Shown: positions 8,544 through 16,980 of the stretch, piece by piece
How the letters are laid out: the number at the start of each line of letters is the position of its first letter
Position numbering within the stretch: the stretch's first letter is position 1
NCBI GenBank assembly: GCA_900107365.1
Contig: FNPS01000008.1
Span: 248,001 to 312,000, forward strand
Length of the DNA: 64,000 nucleotides
Source of the DNA: Flavobacterium aquidurense
GTDB lineage: Bacteria > Bacteroidota > Bacteroidia > Flavobacteriales > Flavobacteriaceae
Direction: 5' to 3'
Translations under genes and position numbers: made by a program
The notes under the pieces: model-generated
Seen by the model: the letters and a program-made list of their open reading frames with translations, nothing else
The model's database searches: none
What the model was told of the DNA's origin: nothing

Positions 8544-8563
8544 ATATCGTAATATTGCAATAT
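8544..8563. promoter_or_regulatory. Likely ArsR operator over the ars promoter
   Basis: ATATCGTAAT and ATTGCAATAT form an imperfect 20-base palindrome (8 of 10 positions), ending 13 bases before the arsR ATG. TAATATTG inside it (8550-8557) is one base off the TAnnTTTG box, so bound ArsR would block the promoter. Autorepression is known for ArsR; the site is inferred. Confidence 0.6.
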
Positions 8564-8575
8564 AAATATAAAACA

Positions 8576-8908
8576 ATGGGAGCAAGTAAATCTGATCATT
8601 TTACGGATCAACAAAACGAATTAGCTATTCTGACAAAAGCATTAGGTCACCCGGCGCGAATTGCTATTATAGAATATCTGTTAAAAGTAAATACCTGCAT
8701 TTGTGGTGATATTGTAAACGAATTGCCTCTTTCGCAGCCTACAGTTTCACAACACCTAAAAGAACTTAAAAATGCCGGCTTAATCAAAGGTAACATTGAC
8801 GGAAACGCGATTTGTTACTGTATAAATGAAACTGGTTTTGAAAAAATAAAAGGTTTCTTTCAAATTATCACGCTTCATATTGAGAAAAATAAAAAAGAAT
8901 GTTGTTAA
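8576..8908 (+). CDS. arsR: ArsR-family metalloregulatory repressor
   Basis: Winged-helix repressor released by arsenite or a similar soft metal. It has 110 residues from the ATG at 8576; an upstream TTG at 8555 lies inside the operator palindrome and is rejected. GHPARIAIIEYLL begins the winged helix. NTCICGDIV places a C-x-C pair in the helix where classic ArsR proteins bind As(III). LSQPTVSQHLKELKNAGLI is the recognition helix, and the C-terminus ends in a further Cys-Cys. It heads an operon with the DUF6428 gene (18-base gap) and an arsenate-reductase-like phosphatase. Confidence 0.9.
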   Translation: MGASKSDHFTDQQNELAILTKALGHPARIAIIEYLLKVNTCICGDIVNELPLSQPTVSQHLKELKNAGLIKGNIDGNAICYCINETGFEKIKGFFQIITLHIEKNKKECC

Positions 8909-8926
8909 TTATTAAATCAAATTATT

Positions 8927-9400
8927 ATGAAACTTTCAGAAATTAAAAAATTACTTACTACTGTTGAAACAGTAAATTTTCAATTACCAAACGGAAGCTT
9001 TGTTCCGGAACATTTTCATGTGACCGAAGTCGGTTTAATTACTAAAAACTTTATTGATTGCGGCGGAACAGTTCGAAAAGAAACCGTTGTGAATTTCCAG
9101 CTTTGGGATGCTAATGATTTTGAACACCGTTTAAAACCACAAAAATTAATTCATATCATCGAACTTTCTGAAAAAGTTCTGGGCATAGAAGATTTTGAAA
9201 TTGAAGTGGAATATCAGGATACTACTATTGGTAAATATGATTTGGATTTCAATGGAAAAAATTTTGAATTAATCAATAAAAATACTGCTTGCCTGGCACA
9301 GGAGCAATGTGGAATTCCATCAGAAAAATCAAAATTTAAACTTACGCAATTAAACGCCGCTACTGCTAATTCTTGCACACCTGGTGCCGGATGTTGCTAA
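8927..9400 (+). CDS. DUF6428 protein of the ars operon
   Basis: 157 residues, cytoplasmic, no signal peptide. The N-terminal part (LPNGSFVPEHFHVTEVG, FIDCGGTVRKETVVNFQLW, KLIHIIELSEKVLGIED) matches a family found beside arsR in Bacteroidota. The C-terminal quarter carries CLAQEQCG and the end motif SCTPGAGCC, so at least five cysteines are clustered there and may bind arsenite or metal. The function is unproven. It sits between arsR and the arsenate-reductase-like gene with short gaps, so it is very likely cotranscribed. Confidence 0.8.
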   Translation: MKLSEIKKLLTTVETVNFQLPNGSFVPEHFHVTEVGLITKNFIDCGGTVRKETVVNFQLWDANDFEHRLKPQKLIHIIELSEKVLGIEDFEIEVEYQDTTIGKYDLDFNGKNFELINKNTACLAQEQCGIPSEKSKFKLTQLNAATANSCTPGAGCC

Positions 9401-9414
9401 TTGATTCTATAAAA

Positions 9415-10044
9415 ATGTCAAATTCAAGCACCTTATTTCCTGAATTAAATGAAATCGTTTCTTTATTTGATTTTGGACAGATTACAACAGAAAGAAAAGA
9501 AACATTACAACCTTTGATTGATTTTATCCAGTCGAAAGCAAATGATAATCTCGAAATTAGATTAAATTTTATTTGCACTCACAATTCAAGACGCAGTCAT
9601 TTATCTCAGATTTGGGCACAAACAGCAGCTTATTATTTTGACGTGAAAAATGTTTTTTGTTATTCCGGCGGAACAGAAGCTACTGCTCTATTTCCAAAAG
9701 TTGCAGAAACCCTGAAAAAATCAGGGTTTCATATTGAAATACTTTCTGAAGGAAATAATCCTGTTTATGCTATCAAATTTGCAGCAACACAATCTCCGGT
9801 TATCGGATTTTCAAAAACATATGATGCAGTTTTCAATCCGGAAAGCGGTTTTGCCGCCATTATGACTTGCTCACAAGCTGATGACGGCTGTCCTTTTATT
9901 GCGGGAGCAGAAAAACGTATTCCAATTACTTTTGAAGATCCAAAAGCTTTTGATAATTCACCCCAACAAACTGAAAAATATCAGGAACGAAGCTTGCAAA
10001 TTGGAACTGAAATGTTTTATGTTTTTTCTGAAATAAAAAAATGA
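9415..10044 (+). CDS. Low-molecular-weight tyrosine-phosphatase-type arsenate reductase
   Basis: Arsenate reductase of the LMW-PTPase fold (ArsC-like), reducing arsenate to arsenite in the cytoplasm. It has 209 residues from the ATG at 9415, 15 bases after the DUF6428 stop. The P-loop is C54-THNSR-R60-S (Cx5R). Further cysteines lie in MTCSQADDGCPF near 156-165, and the acid loop is likely in FEDPKAFDNSP near 182, as expected for this family. An in-frame TTG at 9373 lies inside the previous gene and is rejected. In comparable operons an ACR3 pump follows; here only a fragment of one remains (10046-10144). It could still act on phosphotyrosine. Confidence 0.85.
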   Translation: MSNSSTLFPELNEIVSLFDFGQITTERKETLQPLIDFIQSKANDNLEIRLNFICTHNSRRSHLSQIWAQTAAYYFDVKNVFCYSGGTEATALFPKVAETLKKSGFHIEILSEGNNPVYAIKFAATQSPVIGFSKTYDAVFNPESGFAAIMTCSQADDGCPFIAGAEKRIPITFEDPKAFDNSPQQTEKYQERSLQIGTEMFYVFSEIKK

Positions 10045-10045
10045 T

Positions 10046-10144
10046 ATGCCCCTAAATCATTGTAAGCCAGTCGCAGTGGAGGTTCCAGCTTTAATTGCTT
10101 TAGTAAATGTTGCTTTTTGGTTTAGAAAAAAATATTTCTCTTAA
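10046..10144 (+). pseudogene. C-terminal remnant of an ACR3 arsenite efflux pump
   Basis: Right after the arsenate-reductase stop, a 32-codon frame reads MPLNHCKPVA then VEVPALIALVNVAFWFRKKY and FS-stop. The second half matches, as I know the family, the last helix and tail of ACR3 arsenite permeases (pattern GPLVEVPVLIALVNVALWF-K-KYF). ACR3 has about 340-350 residues, so over 90 percent is gone, apparently by internal deletion. The first ten codons are not ACR3-like and may be deletion-junction sequence or the original 5' end out of frame. Confidence 0.75.
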
Positions 10145-10196
10145 ACATTCAAAACCTATTTTTTCATTAAACAAAAATAAGTTTGCCTAAAAATAA

Positions 10197-10240
10197 TTCA
10201 TAAAAAAAGGTTCAACATTGCGTTGAACCTTTTTTATGAA
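10197..10240. terminator. Bidirectional terminator, ars operon versus ccsBA
   Basis: AAAAAAGGTTCAAC and GTTGAACCTTTTTT form a perfect stem with a 5-base loop; symmetry extends into ATTCAT/ATGAAT. It serves both convergent units. Confidence 0.85.
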
Positions 10241-10265
10241 TTAATAATTACTCCGAAATAATTAT

Positions 10266-13200
10266 CTATTTTTTGACTTTTTTAGTTTTGTAATATTTAC
10301 GGTATTTTGGATAAGTAACAATTCCAATTAAAGTAATTGTTCCCAATGAATAATAAACCCAGCTTAATGAATGCGCTTCTCCACTAGCGTAGGAGTGTAA
10401 TCCAACTAAGTGAAAATTTACTCCATAATAGGTAAACAAAATTGAAACAAAAGCATACATCGTCATTAGGTTAAAAAACCATTTTCCTCTCAAAGATGGT
10501 ACAAAACGTGCGTGAATTACAAACGCATAAATCATAATCGAGATTAAAGCCCAGGTTTCTTTTGGATCCCATCCCCAGTAACGTCCCCAGCTTTCGTTAG
10601 CCCATTGTCCTCCTAAGAAATTACCAATAGTCAGCATGATCAAACCAATTGTAATTGACATTTCGTTGATATAGGTTATTTCTTTGATGTTTAATTCCAT
10701 TTTGGCTTTGTTTTTCTCATTAGTGAAGAAAATCAATATCAGGGACACAAAACCTAAAATCATTCCAAGTGCGGTAGGTCCGTAACTTGCCACAATAACG
10801 GCCACGTGAATCATTAACCAATACGAATTCAAAACAGGTTGTAAATTTGCAATTTCAGGATCAATCCAGTTTGCGTTTGATGCCATGAAAATCATTGCCG
10901 TCACAAATGCTGCAGATGCTACTGTAAGTTTTGATTTGCGATCGAAAGCCAATCCAAAGAACATTGTCGACCACGCCACATATACAATTGCCTCATAAGC
11001 GTTACTCCAAGGTGCGTGACCTGAAATGTACCAACGTCCAATTAAAGCTACAGTATGAAACGCAAATATGATTCCTATTAATATATGAAAACCATTTACG
11101 GTGATACGCAACCACTTTTTATCAAAAAAGATACTAAAAAGTGTAAAAATCAACATAAAGATTCCTGCAAGCGAATACCAATAGAACATTTTTGGTAAAA
11201 TATTGTATTTGTTATACGCAATTTCAAGATCAATTTTTTGTTCACTTGGACGTACTTTACTTCCGAATTTCTTCTGAAAACCGTTGATGCTTTCTACTAA
11301 TTGATCGGCAGTTTTAAAATCTTTTGAAATTGATCCATTATTTAGTGCACTGAAATACAAAGGCAGAATTTGCTTCACATAAGTGGCATCCATTCCTTTT
11401 AAACCAGCGTGTTCAATCTCTAAATAAGAAATCCATTTGTTATTTGGGTCGTTTGGAATCGGGAAAATTTTCAAAATACTTCCGCTTAATGCCGATTCCA
11501 TCAAGTTTACTTTTTTATCTGCTTCGATAAAGTCTTTCTCAAAACTATTTGGATTTCCTGCTTTATAAGCAGCATCTAAATAAGGTGCAAGTTTATAATT
11601 TCCGTTTTCATCAAAGAACTTTACAAAAGGTGCTAATTTCATCCCTTTTTCAATACCAATAATTTTACGAATACTATCATCTTTTGTATTAAGATAAATG
11701 ATCGGAACTTGTATCCAAACCTGGGCATATTGTGTCATAGACAAAAATACCTGATCAGAATTCATTCCGTTATAAGTATCGCTTTGACTTACCTTTCTCA
11801 ACAATTCAGATGAAAACGTATTTATTGGTTTCATTCTACCTCCGGCATCCTGAATAATCAAACGGCCAAATTTGGCTGCATGCTCTTCCGGAGCTTTGTA
11901 AATTGACAATAATGAATCTAGTTGCTTTTGACTTGGTGGTGCGGTAACATGATTAGCATGATCGTTTGGATCTGCAGTATGATTGTGATCATGACCAGGA
12001 GTGTGAACGTGTGGTGCTTGTGCAAAACCACTCAAACTGATCATTAAAACCAAAATAGTAATCAGTTTTTCTTTTTTCTCTTTTACTTTCTCTAATTTTC
12101 TTTTTAAATCTGTAAAACGAGAACCTTTGGTAAACATAATGGCCATCAATCCAAAAAATAACATAAAATATCCTAAATACGTAATTGAAGTTCCCCAGAA
12201 ATCGTGGTTTACCGAAAGTACTGTTCCTTTTTCATCCGGATCAAATGAAGATTGGAAAAAACGGTAACCTTTATAATCTAAAACGTGATTCATATAAATT
12301 CTGGCATCAAAAGTTTCAGCAGAATCCTGAACAGTAACTTTACTTTCAAAAGAAGAATAACTTTTTTCTGTTCCCGGATATTTGGTAGCAATAAAATCAT
12401 TTAATTTTACCTTAAACGGTAAAACATAAGCTTTACTTCCGTAGAATAAACTATATTCAACTTTTCCAATTTTAACGGTTTGTGGCTCTCCTACTGAACC
12501 TTTAGAACCTAAAAGGCGTACTTGTTTTTCTTCTCCGTCTGCTTTTACAGTTACAATTAAAGCATCGTGATGTGATTTTGCTTTAAAATCATTATTTGAT
12601 TCATAGTCAATAACCCCTCTAACCGCAGGATCAGGAAAAACAATTCGGATATCGCCAATGCTGTATAAAGAACGCATCATTAAAGGCTGTACATTATCTT
12701 TTGTAACAGTTCCCTTCAATTTATCTGCCATTCGCATAAATTCTCCTTCAAAAGGTGTTTGAATCGTATATTTTTCTCCCGTTGTAGTGATATTGATTGC
12801 ACCATCAGTATGCTTATTCAAAGCAAATAAAACATTGTGAATATTCTGAACTTCACCTTCTTTTAAGTAATGTTCTTCACGTCCGCCTGCTCCGGCTTCA
12901 ACCAATTTAATATATAAAGTTCCTTTAGGATCTGGTTTCACGGTTTCTTTAGCTCCCATTATATAGTTTACGTACGAAACTTCAAAAGGAGTTTCATCAA
13001 ATTTTCCTGAAAGCGTAAAATCATTATTAGTAACAGGTGAAAATAAAAGACTTTTCTCAAAAACCCTGCGTTTCATTTCTCCTTTATATTCTCCGTCTGC
13101 AAAGACAGTAAGGAAGGTTTTGTCTGAATAAATTTGATTTTCTGCAGCGCCTTCACGAATGGGCATCATACCTTCATAACTAATATAGCGCGTAATAAAA

Positions 13201-13478
13201 GCTCCTAAAAGAATAAAAATAAAGGCAATATGTAGTAATAATGTTGCCCATTTTTCCTTTTTTAGTAATTGGTAACGTTTGATGTTTCCGAAGAAGTTGA
13301 TTAGGAAAAAGACCATTATAGCCTCGAACCACCATGTATTGTAAATTAAAATTCTGGCAGTATCAGTATTGTACTTACTTTCGATAAAAGTTCCAACACC
13401 CATTGCGATTGCAAATGTTAAAAAAAGAACGGCCATTAATCGTGTAGAAAACAAAAAAGAGAATATTTTTTTATTCAT
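10266..13478 (-). CDS. ccsBA: Fused cytochrome c biogenesis protein CcsBA (ResB-CcsA)
   Basis: System II cytochrome c synthase: it moves haem across the inner membrane and attaches it to apocytochrome c. From the ATG at 13478 it has 1070 residues; the 29-codon upstream extension is rejected because MNKKIFSFLFSTRLMAVLFL is the usual ResB start. The ResB half has helices near 14-32, 46-64 and 75-95, a large periplasmic domain, and a helix near 450. A His-rich loop follows at about 489-511 (HVHTPGHDHNH and more). The CcsA half ends the protein, with the haem-handling motif WGRYWGWDPKETW at 964-976. The fusion is normal in Bacteroidota. The His-rich loop is not a standard catalytic feature. Confidence 0.93.
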   Translation of the reverse strand: MNKKIFSFLFSTRLMAVLFLTFAIAMGVGTFIESKYNTDTARILIYNTWWFEAIMVFFLINFFGNIKRYQLLKKEKWATLLLHIAFIFILLGAFITRYISYEGMMPIREGAAENQIYSDKTFLTVFADGEYKGEMKRRVFEKSLLFSPVTNNDFTLSGKFDETPFEVSYVNYIMGAKETVKPDPKGTLYIKLVEAGAGGREEHYLKEGEVQNIHNVLFALNKHTDGAINITTTGEKYTIQTPFEGEFMRMADKLKGTVTKDNVQPLMMRSLYSIGDIRIVFPDPAVRGVIDYESNNDFKAKSHHDALIVTVKADGEEKQVRLLGSKGSVGEPQTVKIGKVEYSLFYGSKAYVLPFKVKLNDFIATKYPGTEKSYSSFESKVTVQDSAETFDARIYMNHVLDYKGYRFFQSSFDPDEKGTVLSVNHDFWGTSITYLGYFMLFFGLMAIMFTKGSRFTDLKRKLEKVKEKKEKLITILVLMISLSGFAQAPHVHTPGHDHNHTADPNDHANHVTAPPSQKQLDSLLSIYKAPEEHAAKFGRLIIQDAGGRMKPINTFSSELLRKVSQSDTYNGMNSDQVFLSMTQYAQVWIQVPIIYLNTKDDSIRKIIGIEKGMKLAPFVKFFDENGNYKLAPYLDAAYKAGNPNSFEKDFIEADKKVNLMESALSGSILKIFPIPNDPNNKWISYLEIEHAGLKGMDATYVKQILPLYFSALNNGSISKDFKTADQLVESINGFQKKFGSKVRPSEQKIDLEIAYNKYNILPKMFYWYSLAGIFMLIFTLFSIFFDKKWLRITVNGFHILIGIIFAFHTVALIGRWYISGHAPWSNAYEAIVYVAWSTMFFGLAFDRKSKLTVASAAFVTAMIFMASNANWIDPEIANLQPVLNSYWLMIHVAVIVASYGPTALGMILGFVSLILIFFTNEKNKAKMELNIKEITYINEMSITIGLIMLTIGNFLGGQWANESWGRYWGWDPKETWALISIMIYAFVIHARFVPSLRGKWFFNLMTMYAFVSILFTYYGVNFHLVGLHSYASGEAHSLSWVYYSLGTITLIGIVTYPKYRKYYKTKKVKK

Positions 13479-13629
13479 TTCTGAGGAATTACATTGTATA
13501 AAAGTGCCACAAAAGTACTTAAAAATGTTGAGTTTCAATATTTGCCTTTTGTTAATAAAAACCAAAAAAGAATACTTTGATATTTAAATTTCATTAACAA
13601 TCATAATGTAAATACAGTTTAATAATTTC

Positions 13630-13659
13630 TTTGATACTAAATATTTTTTATTAGATTTG
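13630..13659 (+). promoter_or_regulatory. Complete Bacteroidota promoter of the GH28 gene
   Basis: TTTG at 13630-13633 and TAGATTTG at 13652-13659 are separated by 18 bases, matching TTTG-N17-23-TAnnTTTG. The expected start of transcription falls inside the adjoining palindrome. Confidence 0.75.
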
Positions 13660-13673
13660 TGTAATCGATTACA
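13660..13673. promoter_or_regulatory. LacI-type operator
   Basis: TGTAATCGATTACA is a perfect 14-base palindrome with the central CG typical of LacI-family operators. It directly abuts the -7 box, where a bound repressor would block transcription. The repressor is not in this window. Confidence 0.6.
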
Positions 13674-13777
13674 TTATGTATTTGTTTTTTATGCTAGTTA
13701 TTTTTTTGATATTACTAAAAAACAAACTCATTTATAAGAATTAGCTACTAACAACCAACCTTCATATAATTAAAAGC

Positions 13778-15466
13778 ATGAAAACAAAACCAATTAACTT
13801 CCTCTTTATTGCCCTGACCGTTTTGCTGTCAAACTGGTCAATGAATGTAACTGCCCAAAATTCAAAACCTTATGATTCTTACGAAAACATTGAATTTAAA
13901 ATGGCAAAAATTCAGGAACCAAAAATTCCAAATAATACAGTAAACATAAAAGATTTTGGAGCTATAAATGGCGGGTATACCTTAAATACTAAGGCTTTCG
14001 TCGATGCCATTGATGCCGTTTCAAAAAAAGGTGGTGGAAAAATCATTATCCCACCAGGAATCTGGCTGACTGGCCCAATTATTTTAAAAAGTAATATAGA
14101 ATTGCATGCCGAAACTGGCGCCCTAATAAAATTTTCAACGGACAAGAGTTTATATCCGCTTATTCAAACCAGTTTTGAAGGATTAAATACGTGGCGTTGC
14201 ATCTCTCCTATTTATGGTAAAAACCTTGAAAATATTGCCTTTACGGGAAATGGTGTCTGGGATGGTTCCGGAGAAGTTTGGAGACAAGTTAAAAAAAGCA
14301 AACTAACTGAAAGTCAATGGAAAAAATTTGTCGCTTCAGGTGGTGTTTTAAATGACAAAAAAGAAAGCTGGTATCCCTCTGAAACTTTTATGAAAGCTTC
14401 TGTTGGTGCAGATCAAAATGTACGTCTGGATTTAAAAACCAAAGAAGAATTTGAAGCCATTCATGACTTTCTTCGTCCGGTAATGGTGAGCATTCAAAAT
14501 AGCAAAAGAGTTCTTTTTGACGGACCTGTTTTTCAAAATTCACCAGCCTGGAATATCCATCCTTTGATGGTAGAAGATTTAATTGTTCGTAATGTTACGG
14601 TCAGAAATCCTTGGTATTCTCAGAACGGAGATGGCCTTGACGTTGAATCCTGCAAAAATGTACTGGTCGAAAATTCTAGTTTTGATGTTGGTGATGATGC
14701 CATTTGCATCAAATCTGGAAAAGATAAAGATGGTCGTGAAAGAGGCATTCCATGCGAAAATATTATTGTGAAAAATAATATTGTATATCACGGTCACGGC
14801 GGTGTAACTGTTGGAAGTGAAATGTCCGGTGGCGTAAAAAACCTGCACGTTTCGAACTGTACTTTTATGGGAACTGACGTTGGACTTCGTTTTAAAAGTA
14901 ACAGAGGTCGTGGCGGAGTTGTTGAAAACATCTTTATTTCGGATATTTTCATGACTGATATTCCATCTCAGGCAATTTCTTTCAACCTTTATTATGGAGG
15001 AAAATCTATCGAAGAAACATTGGCCGAAGGAGATACGAAAATTAAAACTCAGGTAGTTCCGGTAAATGAAGAAACACCGCAGTTTAAAAACATCTCCATA
15101 AAAAATATTACTATTAAAGGTGCCCAACAAGCTGTGTTTTTACAAGGTTTACCTGAAATGAATCTTCAAAATATTGAGCTGTCTAATTTGATTATTACCG
15201 CTGAAAAAGGTTTTTCTATAATTGATGCGAACGGAATTAAAATTATGAATGCAAAATTAGATATTAAAAGTCCAACGATATTTGAAATCTATAACGGAAA
15301 AAATATGACGTTAAAAGATGTTGAATTTAACTCTACTTCGCCAAAAGCCGTTACAATTGATGGTGCTGCGAGTGAAAAAATAGAATTGATTTCTTCTAAA
15401 AAAACAGAGTATGCTAAAAAAACAACTATTAGCGAAGCCGTTTCAAAAGGAGCCGTAAAACTTTAA
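13778..15466 (+). CDS. Glycoside hydrolase family 28 (polygalacturonase-type), secreted
   Basis: Hydrolyses alpha-1,4 bonds of polygalacturonan or related pectin. It has 562 residues with a signal peptide ending near VTAQ (27). The right-handed beta-helix carries all GH28 catalytic motifs: NGDGLD (Asp285), GDDAICIKSG (Asp306, Asp307), HGHGG (His340) and RFKS (Arg371, Lys373). The insert at about 165-230 with KKSKLTESQWKKF is typical of Bacteroidota exo-acting members. No SusC/SusD genes flank it, so it is a lone enzyme rather than part of a utilisation locus here. A clear promoter plus LacI-type operator lies just upstream. Endo versus exo action cannot be settled by eye. Confidence 0.92.
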   Translation: MKTKPINFLFIALTVLLSNWSMNVTAQNSKPYDSYENIEFKMAKIQEPKIPNNTVNIKDFGAINGGYTLNTKAFVDAIDAVSKKGGGKIIIPPGIWLTGPIILKSNIELHAETGALIKFSTDKSLYPLIQTSFEGLNTWRCISPIYGKNLENIAFTGNGVWDGSGEVWRQVKKSKLTESQWKKFVASGGVLNDKKESWYPSETFMKASVGADQNVRLDLKTKEEFEAIHDFLRPVMVSIQNSKRVLFDGPVFQNSPAWNIHPLMVEDLIVRNVTVRNPWYSQNGDGLDVESCKNVLVENSSFDVGDDAICIKSGKDKDGRERGIPCENIIVKNNIVYHGHGGVTVGSEMSGGVKNLHVSNCTFMGTDVGLRFKSNRGRGGVVENIFISDIFMTDIPSQAISFNLYYGGKSIEETLAEGDTKIKTQVVPVNEETPQFKNISIKNITIKGAQQAVFLQGLPEMNLQNIELSNLIITAEKGFSIIDANGIKIMNAKLDIKSPTIFEIYNGKNMTLKDVEFNSTSPKAVTIDGAASEKIELISSKKTEYAKKTTISEAVSKGAVKL

Positions 15467-15486
15467 TTACACTAAAATTCAGAATA

Positions 15487-15521
15487 AACCCGTTACTTAT
15501 AAATAGTTAAGTAACGGGTTT
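15487..15521 (+). terminator. Terminator of the GH28 gene
   Basis: AACCCGTTACTTA and TAAGTAACGGGTT form a perfect stem, followed by TTCTTTTT. Confidence 0.85.
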
Positions 15522-15609
15522 TCTTTTTGTATAAAACCTAAATTAATAAACAGGTTTTTAAACGTAAGACAAACCGTCTAAAAGCAATCCACTTTAAAAA
15601 AAATAATGT

Positions 15610-15617
15610 TAATTTTG
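15610..15617 (+). promoter_or_regulatory. -7 box almost touching the DUF2520 start codon
   Basis: TAATTTTG fits TAnnTTTG and ends only 4 bases before the ATG at 15622. If it is used, the mRNA would begin at or within a few bases of the start codon. No clear -33 element. Confidence 0.4.
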
Positions 15618-15621
15618 CCAT

Positions 15622-16383
15622 ATGATTCGAATAACGTTAATTGGTTCCGGAAATGTTGCGCAGCATTTAATAAAGGCTTTCTCTAAAAGTGAAGCCGTCG
15701 AAATTGTACAGGTATTTTCGAGGAAAAAAGAAACTTTGAGCTCTCTTATTGATTACGATAAAATTGTAAATGATTTTGAAGATTTAAAAGAAGCTGATCT
15801 GTACATTATTGCTGTTTCAGATAACGGCATTGCCGAAGTTTCACAAAATTTACCTTTTAACAACCAACTTGTAGTGCATACTTCAGGTACTGCTTCACTT
15901 AATACTTTGGATAATAAAAACCGCAGAGGTGTTTTTTATCCGCTGCAGACTTTTTCCAAAAATAAGGATATTGATTTTTCTGTAATTCCGATATGTTTAG
16001 AAGCCGAAAACACCTTTGATTTTCGTATTTTAGATACGGTCGCCAAAAGCATTTCAAATGCCGTTTTTCCAATAAATTCAGAACAACGAAAAGCATTGCA
16101 TGTAGCGGCAGTTTTTGTGAATAATTTTACGAATCATCTTTATCAGATAGGTCAGGAAATTTGTGATGCCAATCAGGTTTCATTTGAAATTTTAAAACCA
16201 CTAATTCAGGAAACGGCTGAAAAAATTAAAACTTTAGATCCAATTGATGCACAAACCGGACCTGCGAAACGCAATGATTCTAGTACAATTGAAGCACATT
16301 TGGAGTATCTAAACAATGAAAATCAAAAGAATATTTATAAAATACTAACACAATCTATACAGCATAATGGCAAAAAGTTATAA
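15622..16383 (+). CDS. Rossmann-fold DUF2520 protein
   Basis: 253 residues. The N-terminus ITLIGSGNVAQHLIKAF is a GxGxxA dinucleotide-binding loop, and VVHTSGTASLNTL and YPLQTFSK follow in the order seen in the Rossmann plus DUF2520 family (related to pyrroline-5-carboxylate reductase and 6-phosphogluconate-type dehydrogenases). The C-terminal helical domain (HVAAVFVNNFTNHLYQIGQ, then LIQETAEKI) matches DUF2520. Probably an NAD(P)-dependent oxidoreductase of unknown substrate. Its 3' end overlaps the KdsC-like gene by 17 bases, so the two form an operon. Confidence 0.85.
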   Translation: MIRITLIGSGNVAQHLIKAFSKSEAVEIVQVFSRKKETLSSLIDYDKIVNDFEDLKEADLYIIAVSDNGIAEVSQNLPFNNQLVVHTSGTASLNTLDNKNRRGVFYPLQTFSKNKDIDFSVIPICLEAENTFDFRILDTVAKSISNAVFPINSEQRKALHVAAVFVNNFTNHLYQIGQEICDANQVSFEILKPLIQETAEKIKTLDPIDAQTGPAKRNDSSTIEAHLEYLNNENQKNIYKILTQSIQHNGKKL

Positions 16384-16894
16384 AGAAATAATGAATGACA
16401 TCACAACGTTTGTTTTTGATGTTGATGGCGTACTTACAGACAGTTCCGTTTTTGTAACCAATGAAGGAGAAATTCTTCGCACAATGAATATTCGTGATGG
16501 TTACGCCATGAAAGCAGCTGTAGAAAGTGGCTATAATGTTTGCATTATTTCTGGCGGAAGCAATGAAGGCGTTCGCATTAGACTACAAAATTTAGGAATT
16601 ACCGACATTCATTTAGGAACACCTGACAAAGTTGAAACCTTTAAAGAATATACCAATATTAATAGTATCAAACCAGAACAGGTATTGTATATGGGAGATG
16701 ATATTCCGGATTTTCATGTTATGAAATTAGTTGGATTACCAACTTGTCCGCAAGATGCAAGCCCTGAGATCAAAAATATTAGCCGCTACATTTCACACGT
16801 TAAAGGAGGCAGAGGCGCTGCAAGAGATGTAATTGAACAAGTAATGAAAGTGCAGGGAAAATGGATGGAATATTTTAATGGGAAACACGATTAA
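16367..16894 (+). CDS. kdsC: KdsC-like HAD phosphatase (3-deoxy-manno-octulosonate 8-phosphatase type)
   Basis: C0-type HAD phosphatase without a cap domain; KdsC dephosphorylates KDO-8-phosphate for lipopolysaccharide core. It has 175 residues. DVDGVLTDSS holds the two catalytic aspartates (Asp18, Asp20), RDGYAMKAA and IISGG follow, and YMGDDIPD is motif IV. The tail VKGGRGAARDVIEQVMKVQG is characteristic of KdsC, where the C-terminal segment enters a neighbouring active site of the tetramer. It overlaps the DUF2520 gene. A related activity such as KDN-9-phosphatase cannot be excluded. Confidence 0.85.
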   Translation: MAKSYKEIMNDITTFVFDVDGVLTDSSVFVTNEGEILRTMNIRDGYAMKAAVESGYNVCIISGGSNEGVRIRLQNLGITDIHLGTPDKVETFKEYTNINSIKPEQVLYMGDDIPDFHVMKLVGLPTCPQDASPEIKNISRYISHVKGGRGAARDVIEQVMKVQGKWMEYFNGKHD

Positions 16895-16935
16895 AAATAA
16901 TTATAAATTAGTTTCATTGTCAATCACAATTTAGT

Positions 16936-16978
16936 AAAAACCTAAGAATCTTAGCAACTTAGCCCCTCAGAACCTTAA
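16936..16978 (+). repeat. CTTAGAATCTTAG-type intergenic repeat
   Basis: Contains ACCTAAGAATCTTAGCAACT and CTCAGAACCTT, the same wording as two copies at 34254-34293 and 34398-34446. It lies directly before the UbiA gene. Confidence 0.55.
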
Positions 16979-16980
16979 AT

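Noticed and set aside
14579..15130. 183-residue minus-strand frame inside the GH28 gene
   Set aside because: Antisense shadow of a gene with complete catalytic motifs; no start context or family features.
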